Counted from the first letter of the stretch, positions 33,003 through 41,922 are shown. The stretch is 43,371 bases of DNA from DATHWB01 sp040880725 (GCA_040880725.1 JBBDHV010000009.1:1-43371); one strand, 5' to 3'. The notes: a model not told the origin generated them from the letters alone. Translations and numbers: made by a program.

Positions 33003-33953
33003 ATGACCGCACCGACATCCGCCCGCTCCGGCCCCTCCCCTTCGAACGAGGATCGATTCCAGGCAATCATCGACGCCGACGACTCCATCGAACCGGCGGA
33101 CGCGATGCCCGAGGCGTACCGCAAAGCCCTGATCCGCCAGATCGCCCAGCATGCCCACTCCGAGGTCATCGGCATGCAGCCGGAAGGCAACTGGATCAGC
33201 CGCGCCCCGTCGCTCAAACGCAAAGCGATCCTCATGGCCAAGGTGCAGGACGAAGCAGGCCACGGCCTGTATCTGTACTCGGCGGCGGAGACGCTCGGTG
33301 TCGGTCGGGACGAACTGATGGAGCTGCTCCACTCCGGGCGGCAGAAGTACTCGTCGATCTTCAACTACCCCACGCTGTCCTGGGCGGACATGGGTGCGAT
33401 CGGATGGCTCGTCGACGGAGCGGCCATCACCAATCAGGTGATGCTCACCCGATGCTCCTACGGGCCGTACTCCCGAGCCATGGTCCGCATCTGCAAAGAA
33501 GAGTCGTTCCATCAGCGACAGGGCTATGAAATCATGCTCACGCTGGCCAACGGCACCGAACGGCAGCGGGCGATGGCCCAGGACGCGCTGGACCGCTGGT
33601 GGTGGCCCTCGCTGATGATGTTCGGACCGAACGACTCGGAGTCCACTCACTCCGAACAGTCGATGGCCTGGAAGATCAAACGGGTCTCGAACGACGACCT
33701 CCGCCAGCAGTTCGTCGACATGACCGTTCCCCAGGCGGCGTACCTGGGACTCGTGATCCCCGACCCGGACCTGGCATGGAACGAGTCCCGGGGCCACCAC
33801 GACATCGGCGCCATCGATTGGGACGAGTTCTGGGCCGTCGTCAAAGGCAACGGCCCCATGAACCGCGACCGCATCGAGCACAAGACCCGGGCGTGGGACG
33901 AGAACGCCTGGGTACGCGATGCCGCGCTCGCCCACGCCGCCCGCCACATCTGA
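33003..33953 (+). CDS. paaA: 1,2-phenylacetyl-CoA epoxidase subunit A
   Basis: This 316-aa protein is the catalytic di-iron subunit of the PaaABCDE multicomponent monooxygenase, which epoxidises the ring of phenylacetyl-CoA. Di-iron ligand regions are visible as KVQDEAGHGLYLYSAAE and RICKEESFHQRQGYEIM. The C-terminal part has LGLVIPDPDLAWN and GPMNRDRIEHKTRAWDENAWV. I chose the ATG at 33003 because an in-frame ATG three codons earlier overlaps the -10 box TAGGAT and would not be transcribed. It is first in a six-gene operon. Confidence 0.95.
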   Translation: MTAPTSARSGPSPSNEDRFQAIIDADDSIEPADAMPEAYRKALIRQIAQHAHSEVIGMQPEGNWISRAPSLKRKAILMAKVQDEAGHGLYLYSAAETLGVGRDELMELLHSGRQKYSSIFNYPTLSWADMGAIGWLVDGAAITNQVMLTRCSYGPYSRAMVRICKEESFHQRQGYEIMLTLANGTERQRAMAQDALDRWWWPSLMMFGPNDSESTHSEQSMAWKIKRVSNDDLRQQFVDMTVPQAAYLGLVIPDPDLAWNESRGHHDIGAIDWDEFWAVVKGNGPMNRDRIEHKTRAWDENAWVRDAALAHAARHI

Positions 33954-33966
33954 GAGAGGAGACACC

Positions 33967-34296
33967 ATGGCCTATTCGCGCATGGAAGGTGACGAGGACC
34001 ACCAGTTCAACACCGAGAAGGCGGGCTGGCCGATGTGGGAAGTGTTCATCCGCCAGCGGCGCGGCATGTCCCACGTTCATTCCGGCAGCCTCCATGCTCC
34101 CGACGCCGAGACCGCATTGCAGAATGCCCGGGACGTGTACACCCGGCGTCTCGAAGGGGTGAGCATCTGGGTTTTCCCCTCTGCCGCCCTCACCGCGTTC
34201 GACCCCGTCGATGCCGCGGACTACATCGACGCCAACGAAAAGCCCTACCGCCACGCCACCTACTACGAGATCCCCGAAGAAGTGGGGCACATGTGA
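33967..34296 (+). CDS. paaB: 1,2-phenylacetyl-CoA epoxidase subunit B
   Basis: This 109-aa small structural subunit bridges PaaAC dimers. WPMWEVFIRQRRGMSHVHSG and ALQNARDVYTRR are typical. GAGAGGAG lies just upstream of the ATG and supports the start. The stop overlaps the GTG of paaC by four bases, so the two are translationally coupled. Confidence 0.94.
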   Translation: MAYSRMEGDEDHQFNTEKAGWPMWEVFIRQRRGMSHVHSGSLHAPDAETALQNARDVYTRRLEGVSIWVFPSAALTAFDPVDAADYIDANEKPYRHATYYEIPEEVGHM

Positions 34297-35093
34297 GCGA
34301 AACCGTCTACTCGCCGGTCGCCCAGGGAACCCCGGAGCCGGCAGGCGACCCCCATGTCCGCTACGTCCTCGGACTCGGCGACGACAACCTCGTCCTGGCT
34401 CAGCGGCTCGGGAAGTGGATCTCGCGCGGACCGGACCTCGAAGAAGACATCGCCCTCGCCAACATCGCCATCGACCACCTCGGCCAAGCCAGAGCCCTCC
34501 TCACCCACGCGTGCGACTTGGAGGGACGAGGTCGGACCGAGGACGACATGGCGATGCACCGGGACGAGCGGGAGTTCACCAACCTCCTCATCTGCGAGCT
34601 CCCCAATGGTCACTTCGGCGACACGATGGCTCGTGCGCTGTGCATCGACGCTTTTCAGGTCCTGTTGTGGGATCGACTGTCGGCTTCGAGCGACGGCACG
34701 CTCGGCGGCATCTCCCAGAAGGCGCTCAAGGAGGCCCGATACCACCTGCGGCACTCCGCGGCCTGGGTGACACGCCTCGGAGACGGCACCGAGGAGTCCC
34801 ATCAGAGGATGCAGCAGGCGATGGACCGCGTCTGGCGGTTCACCGGGGAGATGTTCGCCCCCGACCCGGTCGCCACGGAAATGGCCGCGGCGGGAGTCGG
34901 CGTCGAGCCCGCGACATTGCACGAAGAGTGGCTGGCGAAGATCGGAGCGGTGCTCGAGCAGGCGACCCTCACGGTCCCGACCGAAGCCATGCATCGGGTC
35001 GGCGGACGGGCCGGCTTTCACACCGATCACCTCGGACATCTGCTCGCCGAGATGCAATGGCTCCCCCGATCGATGCCGGAGGCAACGTGGTGA
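34293..35093 (+). CDS. paaC: 1,2-phenylacetyl-CoA epoxidase subunit C
   Basis: This 266-aa ferritin-like subunit pairs with PaaA and lacks an active di-iron site. LGLGDDNLVLAQRLGKWISR and DIALANIAIDHLGQARALL match the family, and GRAGFHTDHLGHLLAEMQWL is the conserved C-terminus. The GTG start is fixed by the GTGA overlap with paaB; another GTGA overlap joins it to paaD. Confidence 0.94.
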   Translation: MSETVYSPVAQGTPEPAGDPHVRYVLGLGDDNLVLAQRLGKWISRGPDLEEDIALANIAIDHLGQARALLTHACDLEGRGRTEDDMAMHRDEREFTNLLICELPNGHFGDTMARALCIDAFQVLLWDRLSASSDGTLGGISQKALKEARYHLRHSAAWVTRLGDGTEESHQRMQQAMDRVWRFTGEMFAPDPVATEMAAAGVGVEPATLHEEWLAKIGAVLEQATLTVPTEAMHRVGGRAGFHTDHLGHLLAEMQWLPRSMPEATW

Positions 35094-35563
35094 ACGCCGT
35101 GTTGACCATCGAGCGTGCCCGATCCGCGTTGTCTGCGGTCACCGATCCGGAGATCCCGGTGCTCACCATCGACGACCTGGGGATCGTCCGGGCGGTCGAG
35201 ACCGAGGGATCCCATGTCATCGTCACCATCACGCCCACCTACTCCGGATGCCCGGCGATGGACGTGATCCGGACCGACATCGTCGCGGCACTCGAGGCCG
35301 CAGGGTTCGACGAGGTCGACGTACGCACGGTGTACGCACCAGCCTGGACGACGGACTGGATGACCGAGTCCGGCAAAACCAAGCTCGCAGGATTCGGGAT
35401 CGCTCCCCCCCACCCGGTGGCTTCCACCGAGCGGCCGCCCGTGTTGTGCCCCCGATGCCGCCACACCGCGCGTCTCGTGTCCGAGTTCGGGTCGACGGCA
35501 TGCAAGGCGCTCATGGTGTGCGAAGGCTGCGGCGAACCATTCGATTACTTCAAGGAGCTGTGA
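35090..35563 (+). CDS. paaD: phenylacetate degradation protein PaaD (Fe-S maturation)
   Basis: This 157-aa protein combines a MIP18/DUF59 domain (SAVTDPEIPVLTIDDLGIVR, ITPTYSGCPAMDVI) with a C-terminal zinc ribbon (CPRC and CEGCGEPFDYFKEL). PaaD is needed for a functional epoxidase and is thought to help assemble its iron centres. The GTG start overlaps the paaC stop. paaE begins one base after its stop. Confidence 0.93.
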   Translation: MNAVLTIERARSALSAVTDPEIPVLTIDDLGIVRAVETEGSHVIVTITPTYSGCPAMDVIRTDIVAALEAAGFDEVDVRTVYAPAWTTDWMTESGKTKLAGFGIAPPHPVASTERPPVLCPRCRHTARLVSEFGSTACKALMVCEGCGEPFDYFKEL

Positions 35564-35564
35564 A

Positions 35565-36638
35565 GTGACCACCGGTGTGCAGTTCCATCCGCTGACGGTC
35601 GCGTCCGTCGATCCCCTCACCGACGAGTCCGTCGCGGTCACCTTCGACGTTCCCGACCATCTCCGGGAAGCCTTCCGTTACCTGCCAGGACAGCACGTCA
35701 CCGTGCGCAAGGAGATCGATGGGCATGACGTCCGCCGGTCATATTCGATCTGCGCCAATGCGAACGTCGGCACGCTTCGCGTCGGTATCAAGCGGCTGAC
35801 CGGGGGGGCGTTCTCCACCTGGGCGACCACCGGACTCGAAGCTGGAGACGTCATCGACGTCACACCTCCCGGTGGTGAGTTCACCATCGACTCCACCACC
35901 GACTGGGGCCATCACCACTGTGCGATCGTTGCGGGTTCTGGCATCACTCCGGTGCTGTCGCTGGTCTCCACGACACTCGACAGCGACCCCGCCTCATACT
36001 GGACGGTGATCTACGGCAACAGAGCGGCACGAACAGTGATGTTCCTCGACGAGCTCGAAGGACTGAAGGATCGATATCCCGACCGGCTGCAGATCGTGCA
36101 CGTCCTCAGCCGGGAGGATCCGGGACTCGACCTGTTCGCCGGGCGAATCGATGCCGCCAAGCTGCAATCGCTCTTCGCCGGCGTCGTGGACGCCGAGCGC
36201 ATCGACCGATGGTTCCTGTGTGGCCCGTATGAGATGGTCACCGGGGCGCGGCAACTGCTGATCGAGCGTGGGGTCGCGCCCGAGCACGTTCGCGACGAGT
36301 TGTTCTTTGCCGGCCCGCCCGTCACTCCACCTGCTCCGCCACCGATCGACGAAGAGGGAACGGTCCGGCTGACGGTGATCCTCGACGGCAGGGCCTCAGA
36401 AGTGCAGATGCGTCCCGAGACGTCCGTCCTCGATGCGGCGATGAGCGTGCGCTCCGAACTCCCCTACTCCTGCAAGGGCGGAATGTGCGCCACCTGCAAG
36501 GCCAAGGTCATCGAAGGCGACGTCCGGATGGACAAGAACTATGCCCTCGTCGACAGCGACCTGGCACAGCGTTTCGTCCTCACCTGCCAGAGCCATCCCA
36601 CGAGTGATCGACTCGTTGTGGACTACGACCAGCGATGA
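35565..36638 (+). CDS. paaE: 1,2-phenylacetyl-CoA epoxidase reductase subunit E
   Basis: This 357-aa reductase passes NAD(P)H electrons to PaaA. An FAD-binding domain comes first (RRSYSIC, about 57-63), followed by an NAD-binding domain with AGSGITPVLSL and CGPYEMV. The C-terminal plant-type 2Fe-2S ferredoxin domain has CKGGMCATCKAKV and a fourth Cys in LTCQSHP. The GTG has AAGGAG about nine bases upstream inside paaD. The stop overlaps the tetR start (ATGA). Confidence 0.95.
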   Translation: MTTGVQFHPLTVASVDPLTDESVAVTFDVPDHLREAFRYLPGQHVTVRKEIDGHDVRRSYSICANANVGTLRVGIKRLTGGAFSTWATTGLEAGDVIDVTPPGGEFTIDSTTDWGHHHCAIVAGSGITPVLSLVSTTLDSDPASYWTVIYGNRAARTVMFLDELEGLKDRYPDRLQIVHVLSREDPGLDLFAGRIDAAKLQSLFAGVVDAERIDRWFLCGPYEMVTGARQLLIERGVAPEHVRDELFFAGPPVTPPAPPPIDEEGTVRLTVILDGRASEVQMRPETSVLDAAMSVRSELPYSCKGGMCATCKAKVIEGDVRMDKNYALVDSDLAQRFVLTCQSHPTSDRLVVDYDQR

Positions 36639-37225
36639 CGGACACCCGCAACACTCGGGCGGACGTGGTCGAGGCCGCCGGACGGCTGTTCGCCGCTCGC
36701 GGATACCACGGCACCTCCATGCGGGACCTGGGGCGGGAGCTGGGGCTCCAGGGGTCGTCGCTGTACTCCCACATTCGCTCGAAGGAGGACTTGTTGGTCG
36801 ATGTGGTCCAACGCGCCGCCGACCTCTTCGTGTCCAGTGCCGAACGGGCGACTGCGTTGGCAGGCGATGAACGCGCCGTCCTCCGGGCGCTGATCGCAGG
36901 CCATGTCGACGTACTGCTCGACCACGTCGACGAGGCGCGCACCTTCCTCAACGAGGCACGGTCGCTCGACGACCCACACCGCGAGCGTGTACTCGCAGCC
37001 CGCGACTCCTACGAGCACACCTTTCGAGCGGTGCTGACGGCCGGCGCCGCCTCCGGCGCTTTCCGCCGCGACCTCGATCCGATCGTCACCGGGATCCTGC
37101 TCCTGTCGATTCTCAACTCGGTGGACCGGTGGTATCGCCCGGCCGGCCGGCTCGATCGCACCCAACTCGTCGACGCGATCCTCGAATTCACGCTGCGGGG
37201 AATCGCCCTGCCGGAACACGGCTGA
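36635..37225 (+). CDS. TetR-family regulator, probable PaaR
   Basis: This 196-aa protein has an N-terminal helix-turn-helix (VVEAAGRLFAARGYHGTSMR, LGLQGSSLYSHIRSKEDLL) and an all-helical ligand domain (about 55-190). Position as the last gene of the paa operon, coupled by an ATGA overlap, and the palindrome in the paaA promoter suggest that it represses the operon and is released by a pathway intermediate. Phenylacetyl-CoA is the known effector of Thermus PaaR, so the ligand here is inferred by analogy. Confidence 0.88.
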   Translation: MTDTRNTRADVVEAAGRLFAARGYHGTSMRDLGRELGLQGSSLYSHIRSKEDLLVDVVQRAADLFVSSAERATALAGDERAVLRALIAGHVDVLLDHVDEARTFLNEARSLDDPHRERVLAARDSYEHTFRAVLTAGAASGAFRRDLDPIVTGILLLSILNSVDRWYRPAGRLDRTQLVDAILEFTLRGIALPEHG

Positions 37226-37238
37226 GCGAGGCGCCCGG

Positions 37239-38081
37239 TCAGTCGAAGTCGCCTTCGGTGCGGTTCCGAAGGAAGCGCTCGATCTCCGATGCCAGTTGCT
37301 CGCCCGAGGCTTGCGACCCGTCGTCGACCAGTACCTCGAGCTGTTCGATCATCGAACGTACCTCGGGGCGGCCCTCGACGATGGCGTCGAGATGGATTCG
37401 CTGGGCATCGGCGTCCGTCGCGACGGAGGTCAGATCGAGCCCCAAACCGAGATGCAGATCGATCCGCTCGAGAAGGGCCATCGCGGCCGCCACGAACGGG
37501 GTGCCGAGGTAGTTCGGGACCCGAGCCCAGAAACCACTGGTGTCGACCCCGCGCCCGATCAATTCGAGTTCGAGAGCCCCGACGATGGAACCGGGCACGG
37601 TGAGCTCGCCCTCGGGGTGGTCCATCGTCTCGGGAATCCGATGCGGCGACGATCCCGTCGTGATGAGCGACACGGGGCGGGTGTGCGGGGCGGCCCACGG
37701 GATGCCCCCCAACGCCAGGAACTCCGAGACGGCGAAACGTTGCGCGAGGTCTGCCACGACCGCGGAGAACGAACGCCATTTGAGGCTGGGCTCGGTGCCG
37801 CTGATCACCAACAGGTCCGTTCCTCCGACATTGCGGTGGACCATCGAGACACGGGGCCACGCCAAGGATCGAACCACCCCTTCGCTGAAGCTCTGGGCAG
37901 GTCGCGTGTCCCGGTAGTCGAAGAGGTCGTCGGACTCGAAGACCGCGACCTCCGTACCGCCCTCGCTGAGGAACTCGGCCGCCCCCGTCCCGGCGTCTCC
38001 GGCGTTGACCCAGCCGTCGAAGGCCGCCAGGAGCACGGGTGCATCGAGAACAGGTTCGGAAACCAACTCGAAGCGTGTCAC
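37239..38081 (-). CDS. PAC2-family protein
   Basis: This 280-aa protein belongs to the PAC2 family related to archaeal and eukaryotic proteasome-assembly chaperones. LLAAFDGWVNAGDAGTGAAEFL is the diagnostic N-terminus, followed by LAWPRVSMV, LVISGTEPSLKW, LGGIPWAAPHTRP and FWARVPNYLGTPFVAAAMALL. Its bacterial function is not established; it is frequent in proteasome-containing actinobacteria. The GTG start is preceded by TACGCT at seven bases and no ribosome-binding site, so the transcript may be leaderless. It ends 13 bases from the converging tetR gene. Confidence 0.88.
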   Translation of the reverse strand: MTRFELVSEPVLDAPVLLAAFDGWVNAGDAGTGAAEFLSEGGTEVAVFESDDLFDYRDTRPAQSFSEGVVRSLAWPRVSMVHRNVGGTDLLVISGTEPSLKWRSFSAVVADLAQRFAVSEFLALGGIPWAAPHTRPVSLITTGSSPHRIPETMDHPEGELTVPGSIVGALELELIGRGVDTSGFWARVPNYLGTPFVAAAMALLERIDLHLGLGLDLTSVATDADAQRIHLDAIVEGRPEVRSMIEQLEVLVDDGSQASGEQLASEIERFLRNRTEGDFD

Positions 38082-38156
38082 GTTTGTCAGCGTATCGTCG
38101 GGGGCACGCCCTGCGGCGACGCACCGTCATCTCGATAGACCACTCGAAAGCACCTG

Positions 38157-39413
38157 ATGTCCACGCGCACCACCGCCCTCGCCCTCGCCCTCGTCCTCGT
38201 CATCGGAGCCTGCTCACCCGACGACGCCGATGAGACGACGACAACCACGCTTCCCACCACGACGACGACGGCGCCGACGACGACGACCACCAGCACGATC
38301 GATCCCGCCGAAGTGGCGTCGGACACGTGCAACGCCTTGAAGGTGGCTGCGTACGACCTCGACGCCGCGATCACCACCGGCCTGCAGGAGCTCGGCGTCT
38401 CCGGTGAAAGCGACCTGGCCGACGCGGAAGTCGGACGTCTCGTCGTCGACCGCCTGGTCGACTTCTACGACGACATCGGCGCCCTGGCGTCCGACGCTCC
38501 CGAAGAGATCTCCGCGGCATTGGAAACCGTCGCGGATGCCGTGCAACCGTGGAGGGATGCCCTCGACCAGGACCCGGCCGACTTCGAGGCCACCCTGCAG
38601 GAACTCGATCCCGCCGAACTCGACTCGGCGGAGCTCCAAGACGCGGTCGCCATCGTCGATCAGTGGACAGACGAAGCCTGCGGGGGGCAGGTGCCGGTCG
38701 GCCCCGAGGAGATCCTGTTCACCACGGTCTTCGCGGCAATGTTCGGTGCTCTCGGGTCGATGTTCGGAGACTTCGGCGACGACTTCACAATCTCGGAGGA
38801 GCCTCCCGAACCCGAAGACACCGCTTTGGCCTTCGGCGACGATCCGGGGCTCGACCAGCTCTATTCGGAGTGCGGGGTGGGTGACGGTCAGGCATGTCGC
38901 GACCTGTACTTCTCGGCATACGGCGAATACGAGCTGTGGGGACAGACCTGCGGTGCTTCGATTCCGCTCCGGCAGGCGTTTGTCGTCGACTGTGGCGCCA
39001 AGTTCTCGTCGAATGCGGCGATCTACGGCGACGACTTCGTGCTCGACACGCTCTGGGACGACTGCGAGGGCGGGGACCCGGACGCCTGCGACGGCCTCTT
39101 CGCCGCAGCTCCGTTCGGATCCCAGTATGAAACGTTCGGCGGCTCGTGCGCAGGCACTCGCTCCGACGGAGACTTTTCGACGCCGTGCGGCTTCGTCGCC
39201 GGCGGGGAGCCTTTCTCCTACGGGGACGATCCTTCGTTCGACATGATGTGGGATCTCTGCGCCCAGGGGGACGGCATCACGTGCGACGACCTGTTCTTCC
39301 AGACACCGATCGGCTCGGCCTATGAGGCCTTCGGCAGGGTGTGCAGCGACCTCACCACCGCCGCCCACAGCTGCGAAAACGTCGCCGCCTGGCTCGGGGG
39401 TCCGGTCGGCTGA
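38157..39413 (+). CDS. lipoprotein with three Cys-rich repeats
   Basis: This 418-aa exported lipoprotein has a signal peptide ending in the lipobox IGAC (C19) and a Thr-rich linker (27-46). A helical middle domain covers about 48-175 and three repeats of about 55-60 residues span 226-406. Each repeat starts (F/Y)GDD, continues LDxLWDxCxxGDxxACDxLF, then GSxYExFGxxC. Cys positions are 239/247/265/279, 303/311/331/344 and 368/376/396/406, so each unit probably closes two disulphides. I have no firm family name. It diverges from the PAC2 gene. No strong ribosome-binding site precedes the ATG. Confidence 0.85.
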   Translation: MSTRTTALALALVLVIGACSPDDADETTTTTLPTTTTTAPTTTTTSTIDPAEVASDTCNALKVAAYDLDAAITTGLQELGVSGESDLADAEVGRLVVDRLVDFYDDIGALASDAPEEISAALETVADAVQPWRDALDQDPADFEATLQELDPAELDSAELQDAVAIVDQWTDEACGGQVPVGPEEILFTTVFAAMFGALGSMFGDFGDDFTISEEPPEPEDTALAFGDDPGLDQLYSECGVGDGQACRDLYFSAYGEYELWGQTCGASIPLRQAFVVDCGAKFSSNAAIYGDDFVLDTLWDDCEGGDPDACDGLFAAAPFGSQYETFGGSCAGTRSDGDFSTPCGFVAGGEPFSYGDDPSFDMMWDLCAQGDGITCDDLFFQTPIGSAYEAFGRVCSDLTTAAHSCENVAAWLGGPVG

Positions 39414-39623
39414 GGTGGCCGTCGCCGCGGCTGTAACACTTCGTCCGATTCGCGGACTGTGGGGAGGAATCCGTGGCCGTCCCCCCGTCGGCCCCGGGTG
39501 GCTGGGAGGCACCGGGTCGCCACCACGAGCACTGCCCCCAGTGCGGTGGCGACCGGCCCAGCTTCCTCAGAAGCCGCGGGGAATGGGCGAGTTCGCGCCG
39601 ACCCGGTCACTACCGTCGGGTCC
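39414..39623. other. 210-bp intergenic region upstream of kbl
   Basis: It contains TAACAC with GGGGAGGA (39462-39469) before a GTG, which opens a frame running antisense-like through kbl and is not convincing. A half copy of the REP-like element occurs at 39569-39597 (AGAAGCCGCGG, TGGGCGAG, TCGCG). TACCGT (39611-39616) lies seven bases before the kbl ATG and is the likely -10 box. I see no gene. Confidence 0.5.
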
Positions 39624-40811
39624 ATGGCCCATCCTCTCCTCTCCGACCTCACCGACCGCCTCGCCGACCTCGGCGAACGCGGTCTTCGCAAAGACGAACG
39701 GATCATCGGTTCCCCCCAGGGTCCGGAAATCACGCTCCGGGACGGTTCGGCGGTCCTGAACTTCTGTGCGAACAACTATCTCGGACTGGCCGACGACGAG
39801 CGCCTGGTCGACGCCGCCGCCCAGGCGCTGGAGAGATGGGGCTACGGGATGGCGTCGGTCCGTTTCATCTGCGGTACCCAGCAGGTGCATCGCGATCTCG
39901 AGGAGCGGATTTCGGCGTTTCTCGGCACCGAAGACACGATCCTCTACTCGTCGTGTTTCGACGCCAACACCGGCCTGTTCGAGACGATCCTGGACGAGCC
40001 CGACGCCATCATCTCCGATTCGCTCAACCATGCCTCGATCATCGACGGGGTGCGGCTGTGCAAGGCGTCGCGGTTTCGATACGCCAACAACGACATGGCC
40101 GATCTCGAACGCCAACTGCAGGCAGCCGCCGACGCCAGGTACCGGCTCATCGCCACCGACGGCGTGTTCTCGATGGACGGAGTCATCGCCGACTTGGCCG
40201 CGATCTGCGACCTGGCCGAACAGCACGGGACGCTGGTGATGGTCGACGACTCCCACGCCGTGGGATTCGTCGGAGAGGGCGGACGGGGAACGCCTGAGGC
40301 CACCGGAACCATGGGGCGGGTCGACATCATCACCGGCACCCTCGGGAAGGCCCTGGGCGGCGCCTCCGGCGGGTACACCTCCGGGCGGGCAGAGATCATC
40401 GCCTGGCTTCGGCAGCGCTCACGCCCGTACCTCTTCTCGAATTCGCTCGCGCCCGTGATCGCCGCGACATCGCTCACGGTGCTCGACCTTCTCGAATCCG
40501 CCGGCGATCTCCGTCGGCGCCTCATCGCGAACAGTGCCCGTTTTCGGTCCGAGATGACCAAGGCCGGCTTCTCCCTCGCCGGGAACGGGCACCCGATCAT
40601 CCCTGTGATGCTGGGAGATGCCTCGCTGGCAACCGAGATGGCGAATCAGATGCTGGAGCGCGGCGTCTACGTGGTCGGGTTCTCGTTCCCCGTCGTCCCC
40701 GAGGGCGCGGCGCGCATTCGGACGCAAATGAGCGCCGGCCACACCGACGAGCACCTCGACAAGGCGATCGACGCGTTCATCACCGTCGGTCGGGAGTTGG
40801 ACGTTATCTGA
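39624..40811 (+). CDS. kbl: glycine C-acetyltransferase (2-amino-3-ketobutyrate CoA ligase)
   Basis: This 395-aa PLP enzyme cleaves 2-amino-3-oxobutyrate with CoA to glycine and acetyl-CoA, the second step of threonine catabolism. NFCANNYLGLA, SVRFICGTQQVHRDLEERIS, DDSHAVGFVGEGGRGT and the PLP lysine in TGTLGKALGG (K242) are diagnostic. The ATG follows TACCGT by seven bases without a ribosome-binding site, so it may be leaderless. Its stop overlaps the tdh start by one base (TGATG), so the pair is coupled. Confidence 0.95.
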   Translation: MAHPLLSDLTDRLADLGERGLRKDERIIGSPQGPEITLRDGSAVLNFCANNYLGLADDERLVDAAAQALERWGYGMASVRFICGTQQVHRDLEERISAFLGTEDTILYSSCFDANTGLFETILDEPDAIISDSLNHASIIDGVRLCKASRFRYANNDMADLERQLQAAADARYRLIATDGVFSMDGVIADLAAICDLAEQHGTLVMVDDSHAVGFVGEGGRGTPEATGTMGRVDIITGTLGKALGGASGGYTSGRAEIIAWLRQRSRPYLFSNSLAPVIAATSLTVLDLLESAGDLRRRLIANSARFRSEMTKAGFSLAGNGHPIIPVMLGDASLATEMANQMLERGVYVVGFSFPVVPEGAARIRTQMSAGHTDEHLDKAIDAFITVGRELDVI

Positions 40812-41836
40812 TGCGGGCGCTGGTCAAAGCCCGTCCCGAACCAGGCTTGGTGATGCGGGACGAGCCGATTCCCGACATTGGATCGAACGACGTCCTCATC
40901 CGCGTGCGGTACACCTCGATCTGCGGCACCGACCTCCACATCCGCAACTGGGATGCGTGGGCGGCATCCACGATCCCCGTTCCCATGGTCGTCGGCCACG
41001 AGTTCACCGGAGTGGTCGAACGCCACGGCGACGCCGTACAGGGGCTTGCGATCGGGTCACGCGTCTCGGGCGAGGGTCACATCACCTGCGGTCACTGCCG
41101 GAATTGCCGTGGTGGCCGCCGCAACTTCTGCCGCAACCACCTCGGACTGGGCGTCACCCGGCCGGGAGCGTTCGCCGAGTACGTGGTACTCCCCGCGGAC
41201 AACGTCTTTCCCATCCCCGACCACATCGACGACTCGACCGCCGCGATTCTCGATCCCCTCGGCAACGCCACCCACACTGCGTTGGCCTTCGATGTGATCG
41301 GCGAGGACGTGCTGATCACCGGCGCGGGCCCCATCGGGCTGATGGCGGCCGCCATCGTCCGCCACATCGGTGCCAGACACGTTGCGGTCACCGATGTGAA
41401 CCCACTTCGGCTGACCATGGTGCCCTTCTTCGGAAATGCCCGTCCCGTGGACGTCCGAACCGAGACACTCGTCGACGTGATGGCCGAGTTCGGGATGACG
41501 GAGGGCTTCGACGTCGGCTTCGAGATGTCGGGCGCCGAGCCGGCGTTCAACCAACTGCTCGAGGCGATGAACCACGGTGGGCGGGTTGCGGTCCTCGGGA
41601 TACCGCCGAGCACCGTCGAACTGGACCTGAACAGCGTCATCTTCAAGAGCCTCACCGTGCGGGGGATCTACGGGCGTCGCATCTTCGAGACCTGGTACAA
41701 GATGGCGGCGATGCTCGAGACAGGCCTCGACGTCTCTGCGGTCGTGACCCACACGTTCGGAGCGGAGTCTTTCGACGACGCATTCGAGACGGCCGCCTCG
41801 GGTCAGGCAGGGAAGGTCCTCCTCGACTGGACCTGA
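40811..41836 (+). CDS. tdh: L-threonine 3-dehydrogenase
   Basis: This 341-aa zinc alcohol-dehydrogenase-family enzyme oxidises threonine to 2-amino-3-oxobutyrate with NAD. Catalytic zinc ligands are C38 (ICGTDLHI) and H63-E64 (GHEFTG). The structural zinc has four Cys in CGHCRNCRGGRRNFC (C93, C96, C99, C107). The Rossmann motif is ITGAGPIGLMAAA. SVIFKSLTVRGIYGRRIFETWYKM is typical of Tdh rather than sorbitol dehydrogenase. With kbl it converts threonine to glycine plus acetyl-CoA. Confidence 0.95.
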   Translation: MRALVKARPEPGLVMRDEPIPDIGSNDVLIRVRYTSICGTDLHIRNWDAWAASTIPVPMVVGHEFTGVVERHGDAVQGLAIGSRVSGEGHITCGHCRNCRGGRRNFCRNHLGLGVTRPGAFAEYVVLPADNVFPIPDHIDDSTAAILDPLGNATHTALAFDVIGEDVLITGAGPIGLMAAAIVRHIGARHVAVTDVNPLRLTMVPFFGNARPVDVRTETLVDVMAEFGMTEGFDVGFEMSGAEPAFNQLLEAMNHGGRVAVLGIPPSTVELDLNSVIFKSLTVRGIYGRRIFETWYKMAAMLETGLDVSAVVTHTFGAESFDDAFETAASGQAGKVLLDWT

Positions 41837-41842
41837 CCGGGT

Positions 41843-41871
41843 ATGACGGGGTGGCTGCGGAGCCCTAACCT
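41843..41871 (+). promoter_or_regulatory. putative promoter of the IF-1-like gene
   Basis: ATGACG (41843-41848), a 17-base spacer and TAACCT (41866-41871) form a reasonable promoter. The predicted leader of about 45 bases contains a CGGGC-AAAGA-GCCCG hairpin and GAGGA 14 bases before the ATG, unlike the leaderless genes around it. Confidence 0.5.
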
Positions 41872-41922
41872 TCCATCGGGCAAAGAGCCCGCACACGAAC
41901 CCCTGAGGATTGAACCGACTCC

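Noticed and set aside
39473..39640. Possible small zinc-ribbon gene starting at a GTG with a good ribosome-binding site (contains CPQC)
   Set aside because: The frame does not stop before kbl but runs on through it in another phase. The rest is Arg-rich shadow sequence.
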